Shown: piece after piece, positions 21,427 to 33,206 of the stretch
Position numbering within the stretch: the first letter of the stretch is position 1
How the letters are laid out: the number at the start of each line of letters is the position of its first letter
Notes under the pieces: model-generated
Database searches by the model: none
What the model was told of the DNA's origin: nothing
The model's input: the letters and a program-made list of their open reading frames with translations, nothing else
Position numbers and translations under genes: made by a program
From: Siphonodentalium dalli
Lineage: Eukaryota; Mollusca; Scaphopoda; Gadilida; Siphonodentaliidae
Direction: 5' to 3'
Length of the DNA: 64,000 bases
Assembly (NCBI GenBank): GCA_032622095.1
Contig: CP136062.1
Span: forward strand, 229,598,578 to 229,662,577

Positions 21427-21975
21427 TGGCAGGGTTCGCGCTGCCACTTGCCAAATTTGCCAATTTGCAAAAATAATTCACATTTGGCAAAAAATATTTT
21501 CATTTGGCAAAAGTTTTGGCAAGTCACTTTTTAATTCCTCAATAAAGTTGAAAAATATCGGTCAATCAATACCATTCATTTTAGGAAACTATTACAATAT
21601 AATTATATTAGTGGTGTTTTATATGGTTTCAGAAAAGTTAACACCTCCATTAAGATGCAGTTAATCTGGTAACATTATTATCGATGGGTGGATGGATTAC
21701 CAGTATTGAGTGTGGTGGTGGTGTTTACATAGCTAATCCTCTTGTGATGTTCCCTTGTGATGAAGCAATTCTTCTACCATTTTATTGTTCGGTGATTGGT
21801 TTATAGTTGTAAGATAAACCACAATAGAGATACGAGTATAATTATTAACTAACTTCATTCCTGTCAATATCAAACGTTGTTCAAACTGCGAGTGTCGAAA
21901 CATAAAACTCAAACAAGGTTGGGGAAAATGATACAATCAGGATAACATTTGGCAAAAGTAAATTTTGGTCCAGCG
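21427..21975. mobile_element. Possible non-autonomous element with weak inverted ends
   Basis: A left region with several TTTGGCAA phrases and GGGTTCGCGCTG faces a right region GGTCCAGCGCAAAG. A related end, GGTCCAGCGCGGAACC, is seen at 60283-60298. The ends are only loosely inverted and no target duplication was found. Confidence 0.3.
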
Positions 21976-22325
21976 CAAAGTCATATATTGTCCATTTCTT
22001 TTGACACATAACTGAGATAAATGCTCTTTGTTCGTACGATATTCTGAACAAAGTAACAATGAACGCTCTTTATTGCTTCATGTGCAAGGAATATTTTTGG
22101 AAACATGAGTGTGTCTTTCTACCATGTAAAGTACATTTAAAAAAAACTTGTTTCAAAGGTGAACTTGATAAGACTCTTCGAATATTCTAGTAACTAAATT
22201 AATTTAACAGCAAGTTTATAAGGTTTTAAAGTTCATTTATACAATTTCTTAACCCAAAGTGTATTTTGACTTTACGAAAAATGATTTGTTACTAAAATAT
22301 AATTTTACTGCCATTGTATTTTAGT
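21976..22325. other. Intron 6, nothing recognised
   Basis: AT-rich sequence between a possible element and the 36-bp minisatellite. Confidence 0.35.
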
Positions 22326-22722
22326 TTTGTTCTATCATGTATGCGTCACCGTCGAATCTGAGTTGTTCTATCATGTATGCGTCACCGTCGAATCTGAGTT
22401 GTTCTATCATGTATGCGTCACCGTTGAATCTGAGTTCTATCATGTATGCGTCACCGTCGAATCAGAGTTGTTCTATCATGTATGCGTCACCGTCGAATCT
22501 GAGTTGTTCTATCATGTATGTGTCACCGTCGAATCTGAGTTGTTCTATCATGTATGCGTCACCGTTGAATCTGAGTTGTTTTATCATGTATGCGTCACCG
22601 TCGAATCTGAGTTGTTCTATCATGTATGCGTCACCGTGGAATCTGAGTTGTTCTATCATGTATGCGTCACCGTTGAATCTGAGTTGTTCTATCATGTATG
22701 CGTCACCGTTGAATCTGAGTTG
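22326..22722. repeat. 36-bp minisatellite, ~11 copies
   Basis: Units of TTCTATCATGTATGCGTCAC plus CGTCGAATCTGAGTTG repeat with few changes; the third boundary has a short deletion. Because 36 is a multiple of three and the unit lacks stops, long ORFs appear in two forward frames and one reverse frame. I do not think it codes for protein. Confidence 0.88.
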
Positions 22723-22767
22723 TGCCATACACAAGAAAAAACACTGCCTCACCACTTTACCCTTTAA

Positions 22768-23142
22768 CCATCAAAACGGCCAAAACCGGCCAAATAAAGC
22801 TTCAACAGCCTAAAATATCTTCGGTCTGTCTCAATAGAACCATACAAATATGGATATCATTGGAACCGGCTCCTTGACCACATTGTGATAGTTACAGTTA
22901 TGCCCTGTGCCAATGCATTCTCTTATATATGCGAGTCGACCATAGGTCGCCTCGCATATATAAGAGAATGCATTGGCCTAAAAAAAATCCTTTTTTTACC
23001 ATTTTTTCTTACATTCTTTAACAATTTTATAATTTTTAATGTGTTAAGCCAATGCATTCTCTTATATATGCGAGGCGACCTATGGTCGACTCGCATATAT
23101 AAGAGAATGCATTGGCACAGGGCCCTTCTGTTGGGTAAAGGG
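22768..23142 (-). mobile_element. TTAA-flanked composite MITE (family B1)
   Basis: An AAACGGCCAAAACCGGCC end and a block reading ctcaatagaaccatacaaat lead into two opposed family B hairpins (22903-22980 and 23041-23125), ending TTGGGTAAAGGG before TTAA (23143-23146). A TTAA also lies at the left edge (22764-22767). Further copies: 30906-31360 and 47030-47408. Confidence 0.65.
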
Positions 23143-23146
23143 TTAA

Positions 23147-24214
23147 AATAACATTTGACCCAATGAAGGTGAATATCCCTGCCCTCCATGCTATTTAGAA
23201 ACGGGAGTACAAAATAATAAATTTCTAGAGGAGTAAATGTAGATGACAAATTCAAACGAAAAATAAACACAGCCAGATGGATATGTATATATATAAGAAT
23301 TTACAGCGGCGCTAGTGAAAATGATAGAAGTCGCGTTGAGAATTTCAACGAAGTCAGGGAAGTTTTTAAATTATCACAACCATTTAGCGATCAAATTGAA
23401 AATATAAACAAAAGTTGAAGTAGTCACTCCACTCCGTAGATCTTTTGTTTTGAGGATAGTATTTCATGTATGCGTCGATTACAATTATTCTGCGTATCAT
23501 ACACATGTATTTGTCATAACCCAATCTACCTTATTCTTAACATATAAGTTGTTATATTTATCAAACAGAAATATAAACACGAAAAATTGGAACACCCAAT
23601 AACATAACAACTATTCCCTTATTTAGTTTTTGCAGTTTTAATATCTTTCTTTGTTGTTCATATATATTTTTCAAACACGCATATTTTGACCGCATTGAGT
23701 GTAAACAAAGAACATCTGGTAGACTCTGGTCAATGTTTTGCCTTCCACTGCTAGGAACACATGTTGGTGTGACGTCATTGAATCTTGCCCTATAGATACA
23801 TCGGAGTTAAAGACCCAAGTTTCAAGCCTCAGATTGTATCTCTTTCATTTTGTCCTGGTGACAGTCCCTAAATGTGTAAAATTCTTTTATATGGACATTC
23901 TACTGGTATGTTAACTCTTCCATGACTGGAGCTTCCTGCAGTGACAGTATTGCAGGCTTAGGGGCTGGCGACAGAAAATAAGTCACCCAATTTGCCTCTT
24001 TGTTTCAGTGTCTATTTTCATTTGTGCAACGAAGTTGGTCAAAAATTTAACTAACGAAGTTTGACAAGAATTGAACAAAACAATCATTTATCATTGTCTG
24101 GTGTTGGTGTCATGCATGGCTTTTCAAAATAGTATTAATCCACCTGAAACAATGTAAAGACGCGATGCAAAGTAATATGTAGCTAGTGAGAGATAAGGAA
24201 ATATGCAATGGCTT
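23147..24214. other. Intron 6, middle part
   Basis: AT-rich; a TTAACTCTTCCATGACTGGAGC scrap at 23910 is the left end of a family B2 element without the rest. Nothing else supported. Confidence 0.4.
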
Positions 24215-24890
24215 TTTAGCTCAACTTTAAAATGTAAAGTTTGAGCTATTGCCTTGGGTTGCCGTCCATCGTGCATGCGTCAACAATTTTCTTCAGCACG
24301 CCCTACAGGCCGCATCCCTTATCCGATCTTACCAAACTTTATATGTATTTCCAGGTTGACCTATGAGCTATTGATTTTTTTCTTAATTTCATTGAAAAAC
24401 ATGGCTGCCAGCAGCCATCTTAGATTTCAAATTTGAATGCATTGGCACACCCTACAGCCCGTATTTATGGCCGGATCAAATTATAATTTTGCAGGCACGA
24501 TTGTGATTACCTGTAGATGGGAGCTGTCGAATTTGAACGATTTTCATTGAAAAACATGGCCGCTGGCAGCCATCTTGGATTATACTCTTTGCATGACTAA
24601 ATCCTTTGGCCACATCCCTCATCCGATCATTTGGGGTGACGTCTTGATGGGAGCTTCCTATTTTGACCGAAATTTGTTGAAAAACATGGCCGTCAGGAGC
24701 CATCTTGGAATTTAATCTTTGTATGACTAAAATTTAGTCACTAAATCCTTCGGCACACCATACAGGCCACATCTCTCATCCGATCATCACCAAACTTCAT
24801 ATGGATTTTTGGGCTAACCTCTAGTTTACATTCCTTCTTCTTAATCATTCTATTCATTGCTCAACAAAAAATTAACTCCTTCCCAAGTTG
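24215..24890. repeat. Family A repeat, ~4 diverged units
   Basis: It begins TTTAGCTCAACTTTAAAATG, like the start of the large array at 4018, and continues with the ggctgccagcagccatctt and catccctcatccgatcatc phrases. Its right end is split by the hAT-like element at 24908. Confidence 0.65.
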
Positions 24891-24907
24891 TGCTACAGTG
24901 TCATTGA

Positions 24908-25791
24908 TAGGCTTGCCGCGATTTTGGATTTTCAAAATCGATTAATCAGTGGCTATAATCGACGATTAATCGATTTTTCAACTCACGAAATTAAATCTCA
25001 AATAGAGATTTAATTTGTAGTAAATAGATGCCAAAAAAGTGACTATTAAGAGGTGCGTCTGGTAAGTGTAAGATGGTAAGTATAACGTCGGAAATGAAGG
25101 GCATTAGTTCTGAGAATTTGCTCCCATATAAATTCAAATGCCTCTATTAAACAATAAAAACAAAATAATTACTCGTAGTTTATGAACTTTATGTAAGCAC
25201 TAAGCAGATTCCGAAATCATTTTGATTAAACAAATTGAACGAAAAAATACTCCCAACTCTCGTCGGGCCACGTGCTTCGTGAGCCTGTTCGTGAATTTGG
25301 GATCGTGCATTAATTGAATTTGAAGTTCGGGATCGTACCTTAATATAAAGTCGGGAATCTCTCAATTCATTCGATTGTCAATACCCATAACCAATTGAAA
25401 ACTTCAAAAGCGGAATAGCACGTGACCGCTGAACATCTGCTATCACGCGTGCCGCGGAGTATACACATGCGTCGGCACATTAAAAGAAAAACCGCCGTGA
25501 AACCAAGACGGAACTAGATTACTCTGTCGGCCCGAACTCAACTGAAAGTTACATTGTCACAAATGTTTGCGTGGGTGGGTTTCTGTGTTAGATTAGTGCT
25601 GTAAATACAGTGCAAAATATTGCCTCTTAAGTTGAGATAAGTTCTTTGCAAATACGCTGTATGCCAGCGTTCTTGTGTTGTTGTATAATATGCATTGTTA
25701 TTTGAACTAAAAAAGTCAATTTTCAAAATGAAAATCGATTAATCGGCACCACTGACGATTGTTCGATTATTCCCAAAATCGCGCAAGCCTA
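24908..25791. mobile_element. hAT-like element with exact 8-bp target duplication
   Basis: Ends TAGGCTTGCCGCGATTTTGG and CCAAAATCGCGCAAGCCTA are inverted. GTCATTGA flanks it exactly at 24900-24907 and 25792-25799. The joined flanks (ctacagtgtcattgacac) occur intact at 6339-6356 in another family A unit, which acts as an empty site. Subterminal regions carry ATCGATTAATC repeats. No transposase seen, so non-autonomous. Confidence 0.75.
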
Positions 25792-25984
25792 GTCATTGAC
25801 ACTTTCATTTAATGATATAATAGGGGTTGCATGTGATATAGATAGACATGTTTAATCATCCAACCATGGTATATAGTACGAAGAATAAAAAACAGAATGG
25901 TAATAAACAATACCTATCCATGACGTGGAGAAGAGGAGCCTCGATTCATTATTACTGCATTGGGTGTTTGGAGCTAACTTTGTA

Positions 25985-26410
25985 ATTATACGTTGTGGGG
26001 GGGGGGGGGGGGGGGTATACTGGAATCAGCTCGTCCGTCGTCCGTCCGTGGACACAAATTTGTTCGGAGTTTTTCTCAGTCGTTTTTTTATCAATTTTCG
26101 TGAAACTTGGCACAGACATCAACCACCATGGGGACCTGTGCACCTGCGATTATGACATCTGTCCGACTTTTTTTGGTGGAGTTATCCCACTTTTTCGACT
26201 TAGAACATTTTCGCAACATGCATAATTTTGTCCGAGCTTTTATTCCTATATTTTTCGGTCAATAGGTTTAAGATTAGGGTTAGGGTTGTGCACCTACAAT
26301 GGGAACTGTTATTTTATTATTTTAACTAAATGTTTACTGACATGTGAAACATCTTAGTATTTTAAAAACAGGGGGGGGTATCCTTAGTCCCATTGGGACA
26401 GTCACACCTC
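25985..26410. repeat. Dispersed repeat starting with a G-run and GTCCGTCCGTCC
   Basis: A run of about 20 G, then a GTCCGTCCGTGGACACAAATTT-like phrase, then gtccgactttttttggtgga, then a double TTAGGG, ending near gtcacacctctagtt. The same order is found at 43577-44106. It looks like one dispersed repeat family. Confidence 0.6.
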
Positions 26411-26687
26411 TAGTTGTAGTCTATTTCCGCTTCTGGAGACTTGTCGGTGCATGGAGTAGGATATGACAAAATAGTGTATGTGAACATATGACAGGTTAAA
26501 TTCTGTCAAAGGAAAGATTTTTTATTTTTGTGACTTGCTCAATCAGCAGAATCTCGTAGCTTGCTATGCTCTTCCGGGGAGATCACGCTCCAATCTGGTC
26601 TGCACATATGCAGTAAAAAAATTACATCTTTTGTGTAACTTCTTGTTTTCGTTATATGGTTATGACATCATAACTCTTTGCTTACAG

Positions 26688-26815
26688 ACTTTGAGGCAGA
26701 CACTGGATGCATACAATTTACAGCACGTTCAGGTCGTAGCTGCGGATAATCATTGGGATATCGCTAAAGACATGCTAAAAGATGTAGCGTTAGCAAAAGC
26801 AGTTGGCATTATTGG
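26688..26815 (+). CDS. GALC: GALC exon 7
   Basis: The exon reads TLRQTLDAYNLQHVQVVAAD, NHWDIAKDMLKD and LAKAVGIIG, matching human [23 protein letters not shown]...VVDVIG. This is the barrel segment between the two catalytic Glu residues. Acceptor cttacAG at 26686-26687; 128 bases leave phase 2; donor GTTAGT. Confidence 0.93.
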
Positions 26816-27046
26816 GTTAGTATCGTAAGGAAAATAACCATCAACAATTTTGATAATATGAGTCTTATGCATCCATGCATTCTTATGAAGAGAGTTAAAT
26901 GTCAGACAAAAATGAAGCTTGAGATATTCAGGAAATTTCCTCGTTGGATCTGAATGAAGACAGATAAATTGTTGACAGAATTTCAACAGACCACTATTAA
27001 TAGAATAGAAGACACCAGGCATTTAGCAGCATTCAACCAAGCTGGA

Positions 27047-27480
27047 GTTTAGTGTGCCTGTAATTTGCAGAATGAGGTCCCCAGAGGGTGAATTTAGTGA
27101 CACTATCCTGCATAGTGGGCTAGCATCACCAAATTCACCCTCTGGAGACCTCAATCTGCATTGCCTCATTTGCTATGGGAGACATAGACTCAGATTTAAG
27201 TTCCCAAATGGTGAATATTGTGATGTACACCCATTGGGAACCTCGATTATGCAATGTGTCATCTGCCAAATTGGGAAAAAAGAGAAACTAAACTAATAAA
27301 GAAATAGAATCTATAGTTTCTATAGAAATTTGATAATAAAGAAACTGTCCAGAGAAGATGAGGCCAAAGCAGAATGAGGTCCCCAGAGGGGGAAGTTAGT
27401 GATGCTAGCTCGCTATTTGGGATAGCATAACTAAATTCACCCTCTGGGGACCTCATTCTGCAAATGACAGGCACACTAAA
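27047..27480. mobile_element. Family C composite: two palindromes around a unique core
   Basis: Each end is a ~110-bp palindrome whose arms read GCAGAATGAGGTCCCCAGAG and GGTGAATTTAGTGATGC. Between them is a ~200-bp core with ccatttgggaactt-type sequence. Short ORFs beginning MPVICRMRSPEGEF arise from the palindrome arms and are not genes. Confidence 0.7.
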
Positions 27481-27884
27481 CTCAGGCCTACATTAAACTA
27501 ATATTTCTGAAAATTTCAGCCACGCCGAATATGCCGTTTCATAAAACACAGCCTGAACTACGCACAATTACAAACAAACTCTCCTCATTTCAGGACAATT
27601 TTTTTTAATAAACAAATGCAATGATTCCTCATAACTACATATAATTTATATTTAATAATGAAGTTGTGTGCTACTAAGTTGGTCATAAAATTTATTAAAA
27701 TAGCATAATAATATTTCCGAAAATTTCATCCACACCAAATGTATCATTTCAGAAAACACAATGCATGAACAACGCACAATTTAATTATAAACAAACACTC
27801 CTCAGTTTTGTCAATAAAACAAACGCAATGATTCCTCATAACTGCATATAATTTATCTGCTATATATTTTGGAACTTATGTCTG
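27481..27884. repeat. Local duplication in intron 7
   Basis: The stretch at about 27505-27665 (aatatttctgaaaatttcagcc...tgattcctcataact) recurs with changes at about 27707-27850. The two copies are in the same orientation, about 200 bp apart. Confidence 0.5.
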
Positions 27885-28300
27885 TGTGTATGTATGTGTG
27901 TGTGTGTATGTATGTGTGTTATAGACTCGAAAACTGCTAGATTGATCTGACTTAAATTTGGAATGTAGGCCTACTTTGATCCAGGGAACAATATGGGCGG
28001 GTCCCATTTCATGTGCGACTATTCCTTGACCTTGACCATATACGCTCATATAGGCATGTTTCTGGACCTCGACCGATCTGATTCAAATTTGGTATGTAGG
28101 CCTACTTTGATCCAGGGAACAATATGGGTGGGTCCAATTTCACTTGCGACCTTGACCTCGCTCATATACGCTCATATCCGACTGAAATTTCTGGACCTCG
28201 ACCGATCCGACTCAAATTTGGTATGTAGGCCTACTTTGATCCTGGGAACAATATGGGCAGGTCCAATTTCACGTGCGACCATGTCCTTGACCGATCGATC
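27885..28300. repeat. TG microsatellite plus three ~117-bp tandem units
   Basis: A (TGTG/TATG) tract at 27885-27920 is followed by three units with tatgtaggcctactttgatc, gaacaatatgggcgggtcc and tggacctcgaccgatc. A long ORF across this stretch is a product of the repeat. Confidence 0.7.
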
Positions 28301-28574
28301 TGTATATTCTGCCCAGACTGAGGCGATCACAAAGAAATCCCTGCTAATAGCCCGGTCGGACATGATTCGGTATTCCAATTTGATCATTCCAGTCGCGTGT
28401 TTCTCATCGATTTAAGAAAATTAGACAATTTGTAAGAAATCACCAATCTGGGGTTCTGGTGTCTTTTGTTTTTGGAGTTGAAAATACAGGTGTTCAGTGA
28501 CTAATGGGTGACATCGCTAACTTCAACTGGGGAACTTCAATCTGATCCTAGGTCTCCCATAGCAGTTGAGGACT

Positions 28575-28720
28575 AAGCAAAATGAGGTCCCAAGAGGGTG
28601 AATTTGGTGATAGTGTCACAAAACTCACCCTCTGGGGACCTCATTCTGCAAATGACAGACATGGTATTTGCAGGCTTGTATCCCGCACCCTCTGGGAACC
28701 TCATTCTGCCTAGTCCTCAA
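28575..28720. mobile_element. Family C palindrome copy
   Basis: GAATGAGGTCCCAAGAGGGT faces its reverse complement about 60 bp later, and a third arm follows near 28690. A partial and rearranged copy. Confidence 0.55.
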
Positions 28721-29039
28721 CAGCTATGGGAGACCTAGATACAGATTGAAGTTTCCAAGGCTTCATATATGCTTTGAAAAATACTTGCCATGGTCACAGC
28801 CATTTTCCAGCTGTTTTCAATTTCTCACACAGAAGTGAAACAAATTCTTTTTAATTCTACCATAGGAAATGATTAACATGGAACGCTCTTTTCTGTTCCA
28901 TGCCGTGCACATTGCTGTTGTTTGTTTGGAATCCAAACACCATGTTCAATGTTTAATTTTTTTAGACTTCAATACGTATTTCTGTGACATATAATTCTCA
29001 CAGACAGGTAGTTCAAGTATTTATAAACTTATTTCGATA

Positions 29040-29254
29040 CAAAGAAAAATTCAATGATAAAAAAATGATAAAAATTGTTAAAGAATGTAAGAATTTTTTT
29101 TTTAAATTGTTAAAGAATGTAAGAAAAAATGATAAAAATTGTTAAAGAATTCATAAAAAATTATATTAAAAAAATGCATGGTCGACTTGCATATATAAGA
29201 GAATGCATTGGCACAGGGTCTTTAATGTTGTGCCAGTGCAGCTCCCATCATGAT
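29040..29254. mobile_element. Truncated family B2 MITE ending just before exon 8
   Basis: An A-rich linker (gttaaagaatgtaagaaaaa repeats), half a family B hairpin, then TGTGCCAGTGCAGCTCCCAT, the right end of family B2. The element stops about 16 bp before the exon 8 acceptor, so its edge lies at the polypyrimidine tract. Confidence 0.55.
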
Positions 29255-29269
29255 TTTTTTTGTTTGCAG

Positions 29270-29387
29270 TGCACATTACCCCGGTACACTGACGACAACT
29301 GATGCAATTAAAACTGGTAAACAGCTGTGGGCATCTGAGGATTATAGCACATTTAATGATAATGTTGGAGCCGGCTGTTGGGCTAGG
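29270..29387 (+). CDS. GALC: GALC exon 8: nucleophile Glu257
   Basis: The exon reads [20 protein letters not shown] then [19 protein letters not shown], matching human AHYPGTHSAKD...[21 protein letters not shown]. The Glu of Ala-Ser-Glu is residue 257 and equals the catalytic nucleophile (Glu258 in mammals). Acceptor tttgcAG at 29268-29269 in phase 2; donor GTTAGT at 29388 in phase 0. Confidence 0.95.
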
Positions 29388-29445
29388 GTTAGTATATAAA
29401 TTATTATAAATAGATTATGGCATCTGACACATGATGACTATCATA

Positions 29446-29620
29446 CAGTAATGCCCTAAGTAATCGACTCTTTAACTACAGCAGAATTATGGGTAACTTT
29501 TCAGGATTTAGGATCGAGTGCTTTCTGATGAATGGCAACAAGCCATATTTCCGACTAAATCCTGAAAAGTTACCCATAATTCTGCTGTAGTTAAAGAGTC
29601 GATTACTTAGGGCATTACTG
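29446..29620. mobile_element. Family D palindromic MITE, TA target
   Basis: CAGTAATGCCCTAAGTAATC to its reverse complement, with TA on both sides. One arm has an internal deletion, so the loop is off-centre. It starts 58 bp past the exon 8 donor. Confidence 0.7.
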
Positions 29621-29689
29621 TATATACCAGCATCATTATTACTCAATCTTAATGAAAAATCCACACCAGTCTCATACTATCACCACTAC

Positions 29690-29930
29690 CCATGCCCCCT
29701 CTTCTCTTCTCGTTTCTCCTCCACTATCTCTTTATTTTTCTCCCTTCCACTGTCCCTCCTGCTATCCCAGACACCTACTAGTATCTTCGTTCTTCTTCGA
29801 TGCCTAACTCAGATTTTGTTATATATATCTCACATTCTCTCCTGCTATCCCGGACACCTATCTTCCTTCTTCTTCTAAGCCAAACTCAGATTCTGTTATA
29901 TATCTCCCATTCTTCTTTCCAACTGTTCCC
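29690..29930. repeat. Pyrimidine-rich duplicated tract before exon 9
   Basis: A CT-rich stretch carries two ~105-bp copies of a segment with tcctgctatcccagacacct, aactcagattttgttatata. It acts as an extended pyrimidine tract about 80 bp before the exon 9 acceptor. Confidence 0.5.
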
Positions 29931-30007
29931 ATCTGAAATACAGAGGCATATACATGTACTTATTCTCCCTGATTGGGTAATGTGGTTTATTCTGCTTTTC
30001 TTTACAG

Positions 30008-30045
30008 ATTTTGAATCAGAATTACGTAACTGGATACATGACAAG
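30008..30045 (+). CDS. GALC: GALC exon 9
   Basis: A 38-base exon reads ILNQNYVTGYMT plus two bases of the next codon, matching human ILNQNYINGYMTS. Acceptor ctttacAG at 30006-30007, phase 0; donor GTGAGT at 30046, phase 2. Confidence 0.93.
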
Positions 30046-30085
30046 GTGAGTGAGTAATAATCGATCCATTTAACCAAGCCTTGAA

Positions 30086-30670
30086 ATAGGGTGTCTGTCA
30101 TTTGCAGAATGAGGTCCCCAGAGGGTGAATTTAGTGATGCTACCCCCGCATAGTGGACTCGCATAGCCAAATTCACCCTCTGGGGACCTAATTCTGCTTA
30201 CACCTCAAGGCTTGCATTTAACCCTTGTTAACCCTTCCCAGATAGCATGTCTGTCATTTGCAGAATGAGGTTCCCAGAGGGTAAATTTAGTGAAGCTATA
30301 CCGCATAGCTGGCTAGCATCACTAAATTCACCCTCTGGGGACCTCATTCTGCTAAGGCCCTCAACTTCTATGGCAGACCTAGGATCAGATTGAAGTTCTC
30401 CAGTTGAAGTTGGTGATGTTCACCCATTGGGCACCTCAATTATGAATTTTATCTTCTGCAAATTAGGGGATATAGAAACTTCCTAGAAGAGAAATGTAAC
30501 TAAAAACAATGTTAATTTGCTACTATAGATACTTCCCAGAAGATGAGGCCTAAGCAGAATGAGTTCTCCGGAGGGTGAATTTGGTGATGCTAGACCGCTG
30601 TGCTGGGATTGCATCACTAAATTCACCCTCTGGGGACCTCATTCTGCAAATGACAGACACGCCATGAATT
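30086..30670. mobile_element. Family C cluster in intron 9
   Basis: Three palindromes (about 30086-30210, 30240-30360 and 30553-30665) share GAATGAGGTCCCCAGAGGGT-type arms. The stretch 30360-30550 is the core segment with gttggtgatgttcaccc and atagaaacttcc. Confidence 0.65.
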
Positions 30671-30897
30671 GAAATATTGTGCCAATGCGTGCTCTTATAT
30701 ATGCGAGTCTCCCATATGGAGCCTCTTATATATAAGAGAATACGTTGGCCTAACAATATTTACCTTGACTTTGTAAGCCAGTGGCTTCTCTTATATATGC
30801 AAGGCTCCCTATGTTGGGAGACTATATAACTCACATGTATATAAGAGAATGCAATGGCACAGGACCTTTAATGCTGTACTTGCACCGCTCCCATTAA
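30663..30897. mobile_element. Family B2 MITE, partial
   Basis: Two family B hairpins (30678-30752, 30772-30865) separated by tttaccttgactttgtaagcc, then the GCTCCCATTAA end. The linker gives the empty-site reading for the insertion at 13440. Confidence 0.6.
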
Positions 30898-30905
30898 CCC
30901 TTTAA

Positions 30906-31360
30906 CTCTTTACCCAACAGAACGGCCCTGTGCCAATGTATTCTCTTATATATGCGAGTCGACCATAGGTCGCCTCGCATATATAAGAGAATGCATTGGC
31001 TTAACACATATTAAAAATGTTAAAATTGTCAAAGAATGTAGAAAAATATTATAAAAAATGTTAAAAAATGTAAGAACAAATTATAAAATTGTTAAAGAAT
31101 GTAAGAAAAAATGGTAAAAAGTGTTAAAAAAGATTTTTTTAGGCCAATGCATTCTCTTATATATGCGAGGCGACCTATGGTCGACTCGCGTATATAAGAT
31201 AATGCATTGGCACAGGGCATAACTGTAACCATCACAATGTGGTCAATGAACCGGTTCCAATGATATCCATATTTGTATGGTTCTATTGAGACAGACCAAA
31301 GATATTTTAGGCTGTTGAAGCTTTATTTGGGCGTTTTTTGCCGTTTTGTTGGGTAAAGGG
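30906..31360. mobile_element. Family B1 composite MITE, TTAA on both sides
   Basis: TTAA (30902-30905), CTCTTTACCCAACAGAACGG, two opposed hairpins with an A-rich linker, the tatccatatttgtatggttc block, and TTGTTGGGTAAAGGG before TTAA (31361-31364). It matches 47030-47408 from end to end. Confidence 0.7.
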
Positions 31361-31447
31361 TTAATGGTTATATAGCACATTCCACAATCAATTCATTTCA
31401 ATGCTCTTTACACCAATTATTACCCCGACAAGCTGCAACAAGCCTGG

Positions 31448-32690
31448 ATTTAGTGTGTTTGACATTTGCAGAATGAGGTCCCCAGAGGGTGAATTTATGG
31501 ATGCTACCCCACACAGTGGGCTAATATAACCAAATTCACCTTCTGGCAACCTCATTCTGCTTAGGCTTCAACTACTTAGGATCAGATTAAAGTTCCCCAG
31601 TTGAAGTTGGTGATGTTCACCCAATGGGCACCTCGATTATGCATTTTCTCTTCTGCAAATTAGAAACTGAACAGAAGGGAAACCAAAAACGATGTCAATT
31701 TGAGACTATAGTTACTTCCCAGAAGATGAGGCCTAAGCAGAACAAGCCTACAAAATAGTGTGTCTGTCATTAGCAGAATGAGATCCCCCAGAAGGTGAAT
31801 TTAATTATGCTACCCCGCGCAGAGGGCTAGCATCACCAAATTTACCCTCTGGGAAACTCATTCTGCTTAGGCCTCGGCTTCTGGGTAGTATCTATTGTCT
31901 CAAATTAACATTGTTTTAGTTACTTTTTCCCTTCTGTTCAGTTTCTATATCCCCTAATTTGCAGAAGATAAAATGCATAATCGAGGTGCCAATGGGTGAA
32001 CATCAACAACTTCAACTGGGGAACTTTAATCTGATCCTAGGTCTCCATAGCAGTTGAGGCCTATGCAGAAAGAGGTTCCCCAGAGGGTGAATTTGGTTGA
32101 ATATGATTCTGGGGCTCCCATTACAGATGAAGCCATGGAGAATGAGGTCCCCAGAGGATGTATTTGGTGACCCTTGCCCGCTGTGCAGGGTAGCGTCACT
32201 AAATTCGCCCACTGGGGACCTCATTCTGCAAATGTCTGGCACCATATTCTCAGGCCGGCACCTCAAATGAGGTCCCCAGAGGGTGAATTTAGTGACGCTA
32301 TCCTGCATAGTGGTCTAGCATCACTAAATTCATCCTCTGGAGACCTCATTCTGCATGGCCATATCTGCTATGGGAGACATGGATTCAGATTTAAGTTCCA
32401 AAATGGTGAATATTGTGATTTAAACCCATTGGGAACATCGACTAAGCAATGAGTCATCTGCCAATTTGGGGAAATAGAGAAACTAAACTAAAAAAGAAAT
32501 TGAATCTGTGAAGAAGTTTCTATAAAAATTTCATAATAAAGAACTTTTCCAAAGAAGATGAGGCCTAAGTAGAATGATGTCCCCAGAGGATGTATTTAGT
32601 GACCCCAGCCTGCTATGTGGGGTAGCATCACTATATTCACCCACTGGGGACCTCATTCTGCAAATGACAGGCACCTTATTCTCAGGCTTG
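31448..32690. mobile_element. Family C composite array
   Basis: At least five palindromes (starting near 31465, 31765, 32070, 32270, 32575) alternate with two types of core segment in both orientations. This suggests repeated nested or tandem insertion of the same family. Confidence 0.6.
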
Positions 32691-32753
32691 GTCAGTGATG
32701 TTGGACATCCATCTCGAACCTCACTGATAAAGTTTAATATTTAACCCACAGGG

Positions 32754-32830
32754 AGCCTCCCCCAGATAGAATCTTGCACTACAGAGTGTCGTCTGCTCCA
32801 GTTTATGTGGGGCTCTCCATGGGTTATACA
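32754..32830. mobile_element. Small element with GGGAGCC...GGGGCTC ends
   Basis: TTTAACCCACAGGGAGCCTC to GGGGCTCTCCATGGGTTATA. This is a single copy of the unit that is tandemly repeated at 38862-39275. Confidence 0.55.
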
Positions 32831-32897
32831 CAATAAACTCAGGCACCTTATTCTCAGACCTGACCATTATGGGCTGACTCTGAGAAAAGCCGTATTA

Positions 32898-33001
32898 CAG
32901 TAATGCCCTAAATAATCAACTCCTTAACCACAGCAGAATTATGGGTAATTATTCCGGATTTAGTCTGAAATATGGCTTGTTGCCATTCATCGGAAAGCTC
33001 T
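32898..33001. mobile_element. Half of a family D palindrome
   Basis: Only the left arm (CAGTAATGCCCTAAATAATC ... CGGAAAGCTCTC) is present. The other arm is missing and the retrotransposon's 3' end lies about 30 bp further on. Confidence 0.6.
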
Positions 33002-33206
33002 CAGTGACCCAATGTACATTCAAAGCCTGGGGAGTTAAAGTTAAAGTTAGATAAGTTTAATAGGCAAAACATCCTTATAAGGACAGTATGCAAACATATT
33101 AATATATAGTTGTACATTGAACAATACAATAAATGATATAATAATAGATGGTAATATATAACCATTTAAGTACAGCTGAATGTGCATAGGGTCGTCTCGT
33201 CTTCAT

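Noticed and set aside
22327-22813. Two long overlapping ORFs (146 and 158 codons) plus one on the reverse strand
   Set aside because: They are products of a stop-free 36-bp tandem unit; open frames on both strands with identical repeats are not evidence of coding.
26270-26290. Telomere-like TTAGGG pair, also at 43982
   Set aside because: Only two repeats, and both lie at the same place in a dispersed repeat family; not an interstitial telomere.
27054-27474. Recurring short ORFs beginning MPVICRMRSPEGEF, also at 32174, 30550 and 54225
   Set aside because: They come from the arms of the family C palindrome wherever it occurs and on both strands.
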